From: Colias croceus
Lineage: Eukaryota > Arthropoda > Insecta > Lepidoptera > Pieridae
Direction: 5' to 3'
NCBI RefSeq assembly: GCF_905220415.1
Contig: NC_059546.1
Coordinates: 8,308,001-8,372,000 of the forward strand
DNA: 64,000 nt
Shown: positions 10,701-24,632 of the stretch, in pieces
Position numbering within the stretch: position 1 is the first letter of the stretch
How the letters are laid out: each line of letters opens with the position of its first letter
Program-made: the position numbers and the translations under genes
Notes under the pieces: generated by a model
Database searches by the model: none
What the model saw: only the letters and a program-made list of their open reading frames with translations
Told to the model about the DNA's origin: nothing

Positions 10701-12413
10701 CTTGTCACACATAAGGAAAATTTATAATGCGACTTGTTTAATTACACGATGTTTCGACGTGGCAATTAGTCTTACAGCGGCGGGCCATAACCGCTAAGCG
10801 AGTAAGAAATGCCGAAGTAAGCGGCACATGTGAATGAGCATTAAAATTAATAGCCATACTTAAGATGTGCCCAAAGATACATAGATAAGGTACACACTCA
10901 AAGGGCCCATTGACATGACTCACACAAGTGTTTAACTCTCGAATAGCTAGCCTTGGTTAGCCTGGATAATTAATTCAGGCTCGGGACGGAATGAGCTCGT
11001 TATCATGCAAAATCGGCTTATATTACCTGTAATGGGTCTCTACAAATAATAAATCGCCTTTGCATCCACAGGATAACCCCTTTTTAAACACCTTTGTTCA
11101 GACTTTTATAAAATGAAGCTAAAATTCCTTGGAAATCCATTTTAATTTTTAATCCGAGAACAGGTATTGTGTAAGATTTTAAACACATTTTACTTCTACG
11201 TACCTATGCAAAATGTTTAGATAATTTCGTGCTATTCATGTCACTGCGTGGGATGTTAATTTGGATGAGCGTACAAAGGAAAATAAGGCACGGAAAAGTA
11301 GACGAATGTAAGACGGTATTAAAAAAAATCCTCATTTATTCTCCCTGAATATATGAGATTTAACATACACAAAATCAAATTAATCAAAGCGTACGTACGT
11401 ATAACCTCAATTGAGAGGAAGGTTAGCGCCAATTAATTCAAATATAATGTTTTATTTCAGTATGAGAGAACTAAAGGCACTCGCAATTAATTTAATAGAG
11501 GTCATAATTAACATACCGTTTGCACAGCGTCAATATTGCGGCGGGTAAGTGAAGGAAATTTGTGTCAAGCCATGCGGTCGTCATGGTGCATTGACTCGCT
11601 TTAATAATTCCCGGCTCGTAGACACGGCCGTGTGCATTATAGAATGACTTGCCCTGTGCACACTGACATATATTTCCTGTAATTGTGTCTATAAATTCAG
11701 TTAGTGATGTGGTAATAGGGTGAATATGTTGAGGGCAATTAAATGGTTCTACTGTAATGTTAGTTGTTGTTATAGTATTGTGATTTAGATGAGCAGAGAT
11801 GTGATTTATGAACGGAAAATTTATTATTGTTACTGTTGTTTAAGACTGAATGCAAGTAATTATAAAATACTCTTTATGGTTTTTGGTCATGTAGTTTTGA
11901 GACACTAGTATTTAAAATTTTGCTGTACAATATATTCATAGGAACTAAAACGTTTAAGGACAGAAACAATAATCTTAGTTCACGTTACATGCTGCCAAGT
12001 ACAACGAATGTTGCGATTTGTTTAATTTGCACGGTCTCAGTCGGCGGAGTGTTTCTTGCGAACAATTCACACTTGTAGTATCAAGTAAAACATCAATTAA
12101 ACAATGTAAATTGTGCACACTACAACGACAACACTCCGGTACGTACATGCTGTGTTAAACTCGCGCTGAAATTGTTTACTCACTTACTTAAATACGACGT
12201 GCCGTAAATCGAATTCTGTAGTCCAATTTGAATTAAATTATCCCAACATCAACACCTTTTCCACGTTAAAGGATTTCCATTAAATTGGAATTTAAAAAAA
12301 CAATGCTCTTCCCAAAAATTGATTGGAATCATTATAGCCGTTCCTGTCAAGCTTTGAAAAGGGATTGAATAAAAAACAATTGTTCTTTCACGACTCATTT
12401 GAATTCGGTATAA
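7786..12413. other. Noncoding DNA, likely intronic or intergenic
   Basis: No gene or transposon was recognised in these 4.6 kb. Three stretches are less AT-rich and CpG-bearing than their surroundings (about 9040-9310, 10730-10930, 11510-11660) and might be conserved regulatory DNA or old coding remnants. A 69-codon frame at 9106-9315 lies in the first of them but matches no family and starts without a convincing context. Confidence 0.4.
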
Positions 12414-12659
12414 TCCATACTAATATTATAAATGCGAAAGTAACTCTGTCTGTCTGTCTGTCTGTTACTCAATCACGCCTTAACTACTGAACCAATTTGC
12501 ATGAAATTTGGTATAGAGATATTTTGGTACCCGAGAAAGGACATAGGCTACTTTTTACCCCGGGAAATAGGATAGGTTTAATCCCGGAAATCCCACGGGA
12601 ACGGGAACTATGCGGGTGTTTCTTTGACTACGCGGGCGAAGCTGCGGGTGGAAAGCTAG
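12414..12659 (+). mobile_element. Non-autonomous Helitron (Lep1-like), 246 bp
   Basis: It starts TCCATACTAATATTATAAA after a host A and ends GGTGGAAAGCTAG before a host T. A TGTC tetranucleotide run lies at about 12448-12466. The 3' third is GC-rich with a CGCGGGCGAAGCTGCGGG palindromic segment, the usual Helitron 3' hairpin. The length and both ends fit the short Lep1-type Helitrons of Lepidoptera. It encodes no protein; the 62-codon frame across it is accidental. Confidence 0.8.
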
Positions 12660-15600
12660 TATTTCATAATTACCACAACACCTGAAGGTATGCATGAATG
12701 ATAATAACTCCTGGTTTGCTAAAATTAAAGCTACCGCTTAGTTATCATATTTACATTAGTTAATTTAGTTTGTCCGATACTGGCTTCTGGCGAACGCATT
12801 AATATTGTCAATTTTGATTGTGACAGAAATATTATTCAGGTAGAGAGAATTATAGCCTCTGTTTTCGAGTGTCAAATGGCTCTTTTCTATTTTCTTTAGA
12901 TAATAATATGATGTTTCACTAAAAGGCTTTGTAAGAACAAGAAAAAACTCCATTAGTTTTACTTAATTCTTCTAGATAAGGTTATTTATTGAAATATATG
13001 TTTCATATTGAAAATTAAATATTTCAGACTACCGACTACCTACAGACTACCTACTACAGACTACTACTCAGGGATTTTCGGTTATTATTTTAATTTGTTT
13101 ACTATGGGTTACAGGAGGCAATGATTTTCATGAATACTGATTATTCGAGATTCGTAATAACATCCACGTATAAAGTATATACATATATAGGGATTACTGA
13201 CATCCAAAGCTGTTTATTACGTTGCCACTCAGCATAAAATGAAAGAGAAAATGGTGAAATATTCAGCATGTTGGCAGTGAGACGCTTATATTCTCCGAGA
13301 CAAGCAGACAAGACAATTTACATCATAGCTCGGGTCTAGGAATCCCGCGAGTACGATGGTTATCGTTTTACAGTATTATGCAGCTCTCTTAGTCGCATCT
13401 CGGTTCCAGAGTTTTAAACTTGGAGGTATCTTTCATAAAATATTTTGTTTGCGCAAACTTCGCGTCATAAATTTCAGAATAAAAGCAGCAGGACAATTTG
13501 TTACCGCATTTTGCATTGTTACCGACCTGATTTTTTAAGCTATAGAAACATTACAAGTTTTTCCGCAGAGAGCTTTTGAAGCTCAGGAATTTCTAGGTAA
13601 ACGTTATTTCTCCAGGGAACGTGGAACGCAATTTTCGTTAAACTGAGTTAAATACGTTGGTAGGAGGCGCCCGTTTACAATTTTTCTTATTTAAATTAAG
13701 CTTGAACATGTTTTAGCAATTTGGCTGACTAAAATTTTGCTTTCTTTTTTGATAGCTTTCGATTTCAGAGATGGTTTCTGATTTAATCTGATTCTTTGGA
13801 ATTGAATTTATTTATCCACTATTTCACATAACTGATTTAGTATGTATTAATTTGATATTATTACTTTATTAACGACTTTTATGATAAAATATGTTTATAA
13901 TCAGTAACTAGGGCATTATAATATTATACTAATTTATTAAAAGACCCCAAATAGTACTAATTTAGCTATACATGGCCACACTTTTATTAAGCTTAAACTT
14001 TTACTTCAACTTTGCACAACGCATATCTCCGGGGTCCTATCTCGGACTATTCCTGAAATAACAACATACATTCGAGCCCTGGGTTAGGTTACATTGGCAT
14101 TGTAAATGAGGCCCTGGGCAAAACTTAAATAGGGTATACAAACTTAAACAGTTGTCATTTTCTCTATAAAGGGTCAGCGGCCACGTCGGGCATTATCGTT
14201 ATCAAAGGAGAACTCCTCTATCAAACAACGAATGGCTTTTATAATGAGATTCTTGCCCTTATTTGCGTAACGTTTAGGGTAAATAGATTTTGCTGCAAAC
14301 TTTATTTTGCAACTATTAACGTCATTTTGTTATACTCTATTAAGGCTTTTCTGTGTTTTATATTGTTTTGTTGTTGTGAACGTACTTACAGCATTCTTAG
14401 TCGTATAGGATGATAGTTGTACAAAAAGCAACCAATATTAAACCTTTATGACTCAATATCGATATCCAATAGGCACAACAGTCTCCTTTTTATTGTTAAG
14501 GAAACCGTTTGTACGTAGAAAACATCACGGATTTTTTTTTTAAATAAAGGCTGATAAAAAACTTGCTCATGAAAGATATGATCTTGAAACGAATATTAAT
14601 TTTAATGTAGCGCAATACACGTCCTATATACATAATACCCCCACTAAACAATTGTTATAATAAGGTACTCAGTGATTAATGATACTATGTATAAGCGCAT
14701 TTTAATAAATGAACCTTCGCGGGTGAAACGAATTGTTTTCGCGAACAAAACCGCGCGCTCACAATGGTATATTGACGGAATAATAAATGTTGTAAATGAT
14801 CGAACATACAAAAGTGGTTAATTACAATGCGACCGTCACATCAATTTGTCGAAAAGTAATTATTATGATCTAAATTAATATTAATTACATTGTTTGCATA
14901 GTAATGGATCGTGTGTGAAATAATATCGAATAATAAACAATAGAATACTAATTTACATACGAGATACGAGTGGTTTGTTGGAAACCTAACGTCATGAGCG
15001 TAAAACTCGTCAGTGTCGGTATTTTGCGAAAGCTCAAGTCTGTTGTTTTTATCTCAAGGAGATGCTTCAAGAGCATAACAGAGTCACCAATGTGAACGGT
15101 TTAATTTTACGCAAGCATTAAAGAAGAATTACGACACCTCGAGGCAAGCGATGCAAGAGTACCTAGGTACACGTCATTTTAGGCTTCTTAGTCTTTGTTA
15201 GTAAGGGCTCGCTCCTTTGTACAAACATAATTTAACAAGAACAAAGACAGACTCGTACTTGTCTCACTTAATGATGGTGTCTTGTTGTGTCATTGTCCTT
15301 TTTGAAATCGTGGAAATATTTCATTTTTATTCCGCCCCCGGCACGGACGATTCAGTTCGAAATATATATTTTTTATTCAGTACAGTATAATCGTTGAATT
15401 ATTAATACGTATCGAAATATATTTTAATTTTACATTCTACATATTTTGACCAAAATATAAAAATTGAACCTATACTTTTTGGGATTCACGTTAACGTTAA
15501 AATTCGAATAAAAGCCGAGGTTATTTATTTATTTGAGTCGGATAATTAATGATTCTACGAAAGAATTTTCAGAAACACACAAAAAATATTTTTTACCCTT

Positions 15601-17993
15601 GCGTATAAAGCGTTGCCCGAATTCAAATGGCCGAATTCATTCGGGGAAAGCCAGCGTCGTGCAAAGATCGCGGAATAAATAAAATAATATCATATGCTGC
15701 AACATTTTCCCTAACCCGCCTTTTTATACCTTTATTATGCAGACTCAGCCGCCGCTCGGCTAACTGATTTTTTGTTTCTAATGATACATTCGTTTCCTTG
15801 TGAGAAATGATTGATGGTGAATAGCAGCGTGTACGGACGTCCGTTTTTCGTTTAATGGGTAACTCAGTTACATATTTATGTATATACTCTTATGAATATA
15901 TTTCAATTAGTTTTCCCGCGGCCTTTGTCATAAAGGATTAAAAAAAAACCTGTAAAATGTGCTAATTTCCACTTAAATGTTCATCAACATCTGTGCCAAA
16001 TTAATCTTCAACGGATAAGTCGGTAAAAATGATTGGACCATTCATTATCCGTATATCAATTTATCCATATAATATATTTTCACAAACTTTGGATTTATAA
16101 TAGACGTGGATTGTCTGTTCTGTTCCAATCCGTTGTGTAATTCAAAATTATCCTACAAATATTCTTATTCTAAGAAAAGAAAAGATTTCGATTGAATATT
16201 ATTTCAACTCTCCATTGTTCTAAGCTTTGTCTCTCCGTCAGATTTTAATCGTGTTCATTGCGCACCTTTTGTTTTTAGGGTACAAAAAATTTCTACTGTA
16301 GGTATTCACTAAAAACTTCCAGAACAGTAGGTATCATTAGTTAATTATCTTACTTGAACTATATATGAACTCCCAACCTTGCCTAAAACAAAGTTGCTAA
16401 TTAAAATATACCATTAACCTTATTATATTTAATTAAACAGTTTCACCGCAAGGCACCGACTGAGCCAAATCGAGTGGAATTTTACATTTAATTTAGTCCT
16501 GAAAATAGTTAAAGAGCGAGCTATTAAATGAATTAGCCCGCTAGCAACCGCGGCGTCTGCGCTGAAAGGCTGTTGATAGTCTTGATAATGTTAATTAGTG
16601 AGACCGAGAACAAACAATGCTCGGTTTTCAGCGAAACGGCGTTGAGACAATACACCTTATAGCTGCTCTTACGAAAATATATTGTGGCCAGGTGTGATGG
16701 CGAAGTCAGTAGGTATACCTAATGTATGAGCTTGTGTGCGTGTTAATACCACTCCACCTTAAGGAGGCTTCTGAGTTAAGATATATGTTTTGTGGAATGG
16801 AACCTACATTAGGCAGAGTGCGACGCGCACTAATTTGTGTATAAATAAGGTTCAAAGATATTCTGTTTTGCCAAAATTGTACTAACTTCTTATACCTATT
16901 CTTGTTATTTAAACCAATTCAATGACTTGTTATGAGCTAACATGTCGTAAAGATAGAATAACACTCAATGTTTACCGCTGTTGTAAAAAACTAAATTTAT
17001 ATTGTTTTTGAAACTACGAAATGAAGAATAATGATACCTTCCGCTATAAATCAACATCGCACCCAAAGAAAATTGACTCGATCAATAATGATTTATCTTG
17101 TGGCCGAGATTTCAGTAAAATATATAGATGATACTATTTATTATTCAAGCAGATTGAAAATATTACAACAGAGAGTTTCAATCTTGACATTGGGTATATT
17201 AAGAAATTATTAAATATTAAAATTTCGCCGCAATTTGAATAAGGTACATATTATTATTAAATCGAAATAGTACCTACCTCTTATAGTTATATGTATAATA
17301 GGTAAGTAAACATCTAACTAACAAGAATAATTTTAAATTTGTCAAAAAAGGGTAACTTACGCCTGAGCGTTAATAAATAATATTAAATACGTTCTATGAC
17401 TATCTACTAAATGAATATTTTAGAAGAGGTCACAAATTTAAAATAATTAATTGCTCGTAGCGGATGGTCCGTCACGTCGGAAGGGTGCTTCTTTGATGTA
17501 TTTTACTATACCTACTTTAAATTTCTAAAATAATTTGATTTCATCCATTAATATTGTTAAGTATTAAATTATAGCTATAGCATTCAGGTAGTAGATACTT
17601 ATGTGAAGCCGGAAGGTCGAAATTTATATTTCAAAGCGCGGCTGAAGTTTTTGCAAAAATTTTCAATCCAAAATCAAATCCAACAACAAAAATCATAAAA
17701 TTCGTCCGGCCGTTCTTGACTTAAGTTATGTTAATATCATGACTTTCATTCATACAAAAAAATCTATAGGGAACAATAAAAATAATAAAAACATAATTAA
17801 AACTTTTATCTTATTATCAAACAATTCATAAATTGAGGAACATTTACCAAGTTAGCTTCTCATTTCTTTTGCAGGCTTTTCTCAAACTTTTATACTGGAT
17901 TAAAATTTGTTGCGAGTATTTCGTTAACAGCTTTGGCAAAATATACATTGTAGGTACGTGAAGATTATTTTGGGTTTTAAAATATTATTGGAT
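12660..17993. other. Noncoding DNA with possible regulatory islands
   Basis: No gene was recognised in 5.3 kb. A short degenerate tandem array of a GACTAC-type unit lies at 13027-13067. Two stretches (about 15590-15850 and 16440-16700) are CpG-richer than the neighbourhood; the second carries several ATTA-core homeodomain-type words. They could be enhancers, but nothing in a single sequence proves this. Confidence 0.4.
13027..13067 (+). repeat. Degenerate tandem array of a GACTAC-type unit
   Basis: The words GACTACC, GACTACC, GACTACC, CTACTACA and GACTACTAC follow each other directly. It is a minor simple repeat with no apparent function. Confidence 0.5.
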
Positions 17994-18041
17994 ACTAGCG
18001 CTCGTTCATGGCTTCGCTCGCGTGTATATCTTATTATAGTA
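17994..18041 (-). mobile_element. Solo Helitron 3' end fragment
   Basis: ACTAGCGCTCG at 17994 followed by GCTTCGCTCGCG reads, on the minus strand, as the GC-rich 3' terminus of a Helitron ending in CTAG. It has no matching 5' end and abuts the next Helitron at 18042. It may be a truncated copy into whose end a second Helitron inserted, or an aberrant tandem product of rolling-circle transposition. Confidence 0.5.
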
Positions 18042-18209
18042 CTAGCGGTCCGCCCGGCTTCGTCCGTGGTACATGTTTACGTTTTCTCTCCATAAGAACC
18101 ATCCTCGTACTTCAAGGAATATAATAAAAAAATAATTATCGAAATCAGTTCAGCCGTTCTCGAGTTTTGCGCTTACCAACACATTTTGCGATTCATTTTA
18201 TATTATAGA
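18042..18209 (-). mobile_element. Non-autonomous Helitron, 168 bp
   Basis: On the minus strand it runs from TCTATAATATAAAATG at 18209 to CCGGGCGGACCGCTAG at 18042, between host A and T. The internal phrase AACGGCTGAACTGATTTCG is characteristic of this lepidopteran Helitron family. No coding capacity. Confidence 0.7.
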
Positions 18210-19740
18210 TTTCGTCATACAAACTCGTGTCCCTTAAACCCATTTGTTTTACGACGAAACATATTATTGTTTATCTCTACTTCTACAATGTTGTAAACTA
18301 TATTTAAAACACACCTAATTAAAACTTTGATCAATTAATTACTAAAGCACTTAACTTATTGCAATACCTACCGTTATATTGCGATCAATTTTATCTACCG
18401 TCACTGTAAAATATTGAAATTATGAAACGATATATTTCACAGGGAACAAGTCGAACAATACCCTATTACTTTGTAAGATCGCCGGTACAGGCTCCAAGAC
18501 AAATTCGCGTGGCTTGATTAATGGACCCGCTTCCGAGACCGTCAGAATATTTGCTCCACCATTGCCAAGATATAATATCCTCTGCTATATTTGTGGACTG
18601 GAAACGTACACGTGTATCTCATTAGGGACTATTCGCAACCAAATTAAGCCGAGGAAAGTTATCGCGGCTTAAAAGCCGAATATCTTTTATACGGCATGAG
18701 TATTTCCAATACGCGCGATTTAATTTTATTTAAACATCCCTTTGGAGCTTGTTAAACTTGTCTGTACTCATTATTATCCTTATCGATGTGATTCGCTGAT
18801 TTAAGTTGGAGTAATGAATGGATTTATATTCTACTTTAAAACAGTTAAATACAAATGTAGCTTTTGAATTGTAATACAAAGCAATATTACATTAACATAT
18901 TATTTGCATTAAGTGTTATTATGTTTTGTGTCTGAAGAAATAGTGGTACACCCTATATGATATGAGAATAAATTTACTATAACCGTGTTATACATATTTA
19001 ACATCACTCATTCGCATCTGATAGCTTCGGTATTTATGAATTTTCCATTTTCAGAGTTACGGCTGTCGTGTGCGCCCGCGGGCAAAATGAATTGTGAGAA
19101 TAGGGGAGTAATATGACAGAATTCACCGTATTTTGCGATATAACAAAAGTGAAAGGCGTAGATCTATCGAATGAAATACATCGATGCCTAAGGATTTGTT
19201 TGTTTACGAGGGAATGTAACGGTTTTTGGGTTCGCTTGAACGGCAATGGTATATGCATTTTAGTGTTTTATTGTTTAAAATGACGTTTATATTAACATAT
19301 ATTTTCTGCATGAGTGGGAAGTTGTGCTCTACTGTTGTTAATAAAAGCAATAATCAGGAATGTTATGATAACGCATTCTAAATTAAAATGATATGTTATG
19401 TGTGTAACATAATATTAATACGCCAAAGTACAACCTATATTTATTCAAAATTGAGTATTGGAATCAATGATTGATTTCATGCTCTAAATATAAATTGTGT
19501 TAATAAAGCAATATCTTAATAATATAATGTACCTAAATAATAATGAAATACCACATTTTGAATGTGTATTAACTACTAAAGAAGTTTATCTTAATCCGGC
19601 AGAAGCAATCCAAAATTCGAAAGCACTTATATGATTGTGGCTTAACTTTTGGTTATCGTCCCAAGTGTGAACGTACACAGCTTCTCAGAGTAAACGGTTC
19701 AATTAATAGATAGAAACTTGTGCATACATCCTTCGTAAGT
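18210..19740. other. Noncoding DNA
   Basis: No gene was recognised. A CpG-richer island at about 18460-18720 stands out from the AT-rich surroundings and may be regulatory; the remainder is featureless. Confidence 0.4.
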
Positions 19741-19812
19741 GTGTGTGTGTGTGTGTGACAGTTCTGCATGTACTACCTTTGGTTCGAAAGGTAGTATGCA
19801 GAACTGTCACAC
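19741..19812 (+). repeat. GT microsatellite running into a near-perfect hairpin
   Basis: Nine GT units (19741-19757) merge into an inverted repeat. The left arm (19754-19780, TGTGACAGTTCTGC onward) pairs with the right arm (19787-19811) apart from two extra bases (GT) in the left arm, leaving a six-base loop GGTTCG. The RNA would form a stem of about 25 bp. This could be a fold-back element, a young hairpin-siRNA locus or a microRNA precursor; I do not recognise the arm as a known microRNA. Confidence 0.7.
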
Positions 19813-22800
19813 CTTTTGTGGGTAGTGTGATTCAGTGTTTCGTTAATAGACTAGTAAACTTATATTCAACATTCTGCGCATACAATAAGCGGTACGATTG
19901 TTGTTTTACCTTGCTAATCTTTTATTTTTCTAAGTAATAAGATGTAGGTATTAAGTTTGATTTGAAATTAATTCTTACTAAAACTTTATAAACGTACCTA
20001 ATTTTTTACAATTTTTTACATGAATATTTTATATTTGAAAAATAATTACAAGAAATATACCTAGCATATAAAATTACACATATTAACTTGGTAACCGCTG
20101 AAATATTAAATATTATAAATTCTATATCGTTACGATGTAAAGTAAGTACCCGCATTTTCTTATTTATACACGAGGAATGAAACTGGGTCAAGGTGTTTGA
20201 CAAATTATTTCATGGCAAAGTCTTTCGGTTGCTCAAATAACACGAAGCCATTTTCTAAGTTGAACTTTTTGCTTCAGAGTCGTGCTGTTCCTTATTCTCG
20301 TTTCTATTTAATGAACACGCCTACACGTTACACAAATTGCTTTTACCTGTTTTTTTTGTATCAAGGCTATGATATAAAATATGTTTAAATCAATCTTAAT
20401 TAATTATAATAATTATATAAATAGTCAAGCTTTTATATTTGTATAAATAATATGTACATAGGTAATCATTTTTATAAATGTTTCGTTATAATATTGATAA
20501 AAAAAACCACGATAAATATCTATATCTCCAACAGTAGGCATAATATCTCTACTGTTTCCATAATATATTATATGCAATAAGGCCGGCATTCTAATTAAAG
20601 ATCAATCATAGCTATAGGCCATTAGAATAATTACAAGATAGTAAGATTTCTGCCTACCTAGTACTGTCGCTTTCAAAACAGACAAAGAAAATAATAAACT
20701 AAAAGCAATGTTTAATAGACTATTTCAAAGAGAGCTTTCTCCGCTTTTATTTTTAAATGAAAAGCTCGATTTTCAATATTTATCTTTAGTTTGCCCACGC
20801 CTTTGTCTCTCAAATCAGCCTCCTACGATCGGATATCTCGTTAGGCTGTGTATTTTCCTTTATTCTATATAATATTTATACAGCCTTTTGTTTAATTTTT
20901 TTGTCCACAAACGAAATTGCTTTGTTTTAATTTAATTTACGTTTGCAACATTCATGTTCTGTGAAATCATAACGGCGTGGTCTCTTAGTTCTTTGAGTTG
21001 TAATTCATTCAGGATAATAAAAATGCTTGTAGCTTTAAAGCTAATACTGGCCAGTACTTTTTTTTAGGAATGAAATATTATTTCGCAAGAACGGCTACTT
21101 TGCAAATGGCTTATTTATTTACATATTAAATAATGCCTTCATAAAAAACTTAAAACTTTATGAGAGTTTTGTGTATACGTAAACATCTGTCTTACAAAAA
21201 TAAAAAATAAAATGATTACTAGGATATTTTAATTATAATTAATTTATTTTCCTACAATTTTCTTCAAATATTTACTCGAAATAGTAAATACACAATAATT
21301 TAACATCGTTACTACTTCACGCGCCTGAGTAAATAATTCTAAACAAAGACCGTTCTAATACATACCCCTCTCCGCTATTTTAATGGAATAGCACAAATAA
21401 AGGCCCACTTCGCCAAAAAGGCAACCCGAATAAATACCAGGAATAACAACTGTTGTACGAATTCACGCAGAGAGCATGGCTCTTAACATATTTTAAAATA
21501 TTTATCAGTCCTTAACATAAATAATAATAATAAAATCGCTCAGATTCTTTTAAATGGTGCTTATCTATTTTTTTTCGTCTTGACAAATCCCAATCTATGG
21601 CATAAGTTAATACATTTTTAATAAATAAAAGTGCATAAAAGTATCAAATTGGTAGAAGAATATATTTTTCTTGAGAATCATTCAAAATCAAATCATTATC
21701 CTTGGATTATCCGGACATTGAAGAACCCATACGTTGCTTAGTAACTGCAATGTTATCTGAAAATGTTAAGCTTCTCTGCTATTGCCTAATATTTGAGAAA
21801 ATGTATGCCGTACTCGACCAAAGCAAGTGCAGTTTCTAATCAAGTTATCATGTTCGAGTTAGGGAACAAATAAGCATTCAATATGTGCATATATTATTCG
21901 CAGTACCACTTTAGCGATTCCTTGAATGCTCAAGCGGGCTTGTGTAATAGTTTGTGTAGTATTCGGTTTGCAGAATAATGTAATTTGGATTTGGGAACTC
22001 TCGCAGCGATAACAGTTCGAGAGGTTCCTAAAATAACTGAGAAAGATTCAAATCGCTTGACTGCATTTTTATTGGAACGATGTTATACAGTGTAAGTGCA
22101 CGGGTATATTGCATATGCCTTGTGAATATGATGGTAGTACGTGGTTAACATGTTACATTACGGTTATAGCAAGGCTTAACATATATTTGAATGTGATATA
22201 TGTGTAACTTGAAATTATAAGCGCGCATATGCTCTCATATATGTATATATACGTTTATATTGTATGTTACTGATTAACATTATTCATATTATGATTCCGT
22301 AAATACAGCGTACGTTATTTTAAAGATGATAATGTGGTTTAGTTTTTGTATTCTTTCCTGCTTTACAGACCCTAGTGTAAACAGGAAATAGACATCGAAA
22401 TGTCTCCTTGCCGACTCACAGTCATTTCCTTCCAAAGATTGCCACTTCATCACTAAATGTTATCAAATGAGCTCGTTTTATGACTCTTTTTTACTTGTTA
22501 ATGTTTAATTTTATTATTCTGGGAAGGCTGTACACGTTTAGGTACTATTGCGCGATTTTACGAGATACATTTGTTGGACAATTAACTGTACAGAAATTAA
22601 CGGGGCTGTAATTAATAAATATTGAGTTCTCCTATCTATAATTTAATGAATCGAACTTATAATTGCAGTGCTTTTTATTACTCTTTGAACTTTATTTTAT
22701 ATAGATTTAAGGGTGTATTTTGTAAATAAAACGGAGCATTACGAGGCTGTATTGCTTAACATATTGAACACAGCTGACGCAGCAATATCACGCAATATGC

Positions 22801-24339
22801 CCAAAGATCGATGTTATTAAACATCATTTATTAAACATTAAGTATTATGCACTCACCGCAAAACGACCGATATTCAAGCTAATCCCCGTGTAACATAGAT
22901 TATTATATTGGCCGATGTGGTTATTTGTTCCACCTTATTACATTCCGATATTGTGATATGCCAATAATTTATTGAGAATTTGAGAGCAATTGGCCGCAGG
23001 CGGTAAGGCGAAATATATATAATGCTTGTAGGTGCATTAGATGCAGGTGCAACACAAACGTATCTAAAAGCTATGTTGGGATTGCGATCTACAGCAATAA
23101 ATTCTGGGAAGTCTAAATAAATTTCAACTATTTAATACTTAATTCAAGTTTAGTATAGCTTCACGTTCTCCTTTAAGAAACGTCCTCTATTTAAATAAAC
23201 CTGTTGTATCTCAGAACATTTACTGAAATATATAAATTCGTGCACTTCAAAGTGTTAGCTACATCTTAAAATATTATATCTCAATTCGTAACATCCTAGC
23301 CAGCAGTCCTCCTTCAAAATGGAATAAGTTGAGAGCCCTCAGCCTCACAAAGCAGGAATGTTCAACTATAACAGCGAAATTGCATTTTGCATTTAATTTT
23401 GAACGAAAAGCGTTAGGATTTGCGAGTGCTAGTTGTCGTCAGTTGATTGCATTATAATTGCTTTCCCTTTTAATCTGTTTGCACTCGATGCTGCCATTGT
23501 TTGTGAACCCGTCTGTTCGTTCTTTGTTTCGAGACGGTGAATTCTTTTATCGGTGTGTTCTACGAATTTTGCATATCTCTCATATACATAATTTCGTTCG
23601 ACTGTTTTCAGGTGTTAATGAAGTTAAAAGCAGTGTCATATACATAAACTAACACTATAACAACTTAGTTATAAAGTAACTTGTATAAAAGTGATCGTAC
23701 AATTCAAGAAACAGAACTGTACAAGTTTCAAGTTTGTTTTGTATCTATAAAAAAACTATTTCATTCAACTGCGAACGCTTCAATAGAACTAACAATACAT
23801 TGTCTGGCCCCTCGACCAATCGTATAAAATAAATCACCCGAGATGTAAGTTGGACGTGCTTCGTCATGCGTCAGGCGCAGTGGAGAGCGTTACCGCAAAC
23901 CTCGAAGGGTTGCGAAGATGGAACGTACAAGAGCATCAGTTATCTGGCTCCCATTTAACATTCCATTTATTTCCTCGATCGATTCACAGCGCTTTTAATT
24001 AACTCCTGTGCGATTTTTAATGTGTGTACCTACTGTGTACCTACGCTCGTGATTGGGATTTGTGGAGCAAATTAATTTTGTTTTGAATAAGCGTTTTTGA
24101 TTATGTAGACTAGAGTAAACACGCTCTTTGATATAGAATAAACATATAACTTTGCTCGTTCCGTGATTTAATTAAATGACTGAAAAATGTAAACAGTGTA
24201 TTCATCACTTGTATATTCAACGTTTTCATTGTTTTTGCTTATATCCTATTTATTAATAGTACAGTAAACGATAAATTTTGAATAATAATACACTAAAAAA
24301 ATCCTGCATAATCTGTAACAAAAAAAAGAACTAAAATTC
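19813..24339. other. AT-rich noncoding DNA
   Basis: No gene or dated repeat was recognised in 4.5 kb. A small inverted repeat (GGAACTCTCG / CGAGAGGTTCC) sits at about 22004-22028. Confidence 0.4.
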
Positions 24340-24344
24340 GTAAC

Positions 24345-24404
24345 TGTAGCCATCTACGTCGTAGCACTTTCGTAGAGCGTAGCAACCGTAGCATATATCG
24401 CAGT
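24345..24404. repeat. Degenerate CGTAGC-rich cluster
   Basis: The word CGTAGC or close variants (CTACGTCGTAGC, CGTAGAGCGTAGC, CCGTAGC) recurs about every 8-12 bases. It looks like a remnant of a low-copy repeat. It lies some 120 bp upstream of a candidate first coding exon. Confidence 0.4.
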
Positions 24405-24521
24405 ACGTTTATAATAGTAACGATATGAGGTCTGCATTCCACACATAACAGTGGGAGTTGAGGTTGTGAGTGAATCTGACTATTGCATTCCTTTAGATGC
24501 TATTATTATTTGCCTGCCAAA

Positions 24522-24632
24522 ATGCGACTGCTATGGACAATATTCATATTAAGTTTTTGCTTGCGACTGAATGAATTCAGTTCTTTTTATATGAATTCTG
24601 AAAATAGGGAAACTGTTACTATGATCAAGTTG
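24522..24632 (+). CDS. Candidate first coding exon of a secreted protein
   Basis: From ATG at 24522 (context CAAAATG, acceptable for an insect start) the frame gives 37 residues beginning MRLLWTIFILSFCLRLNEF, a textbook signal peptide: basic N-terminus, hydrophobic core of about 11 residues, and polar residues after it (MNSENRETVTMIKL). At 24632 it meets TTG|GTATGT, a good donor site, leaving phase 0. Reading through would reach a stop at 24666. The gene is not recognised and no second exon was identified downstream. In AT-rich DNA hydrophobic frames arise by chance, so this remains a candidate. Confidence 0.35.
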
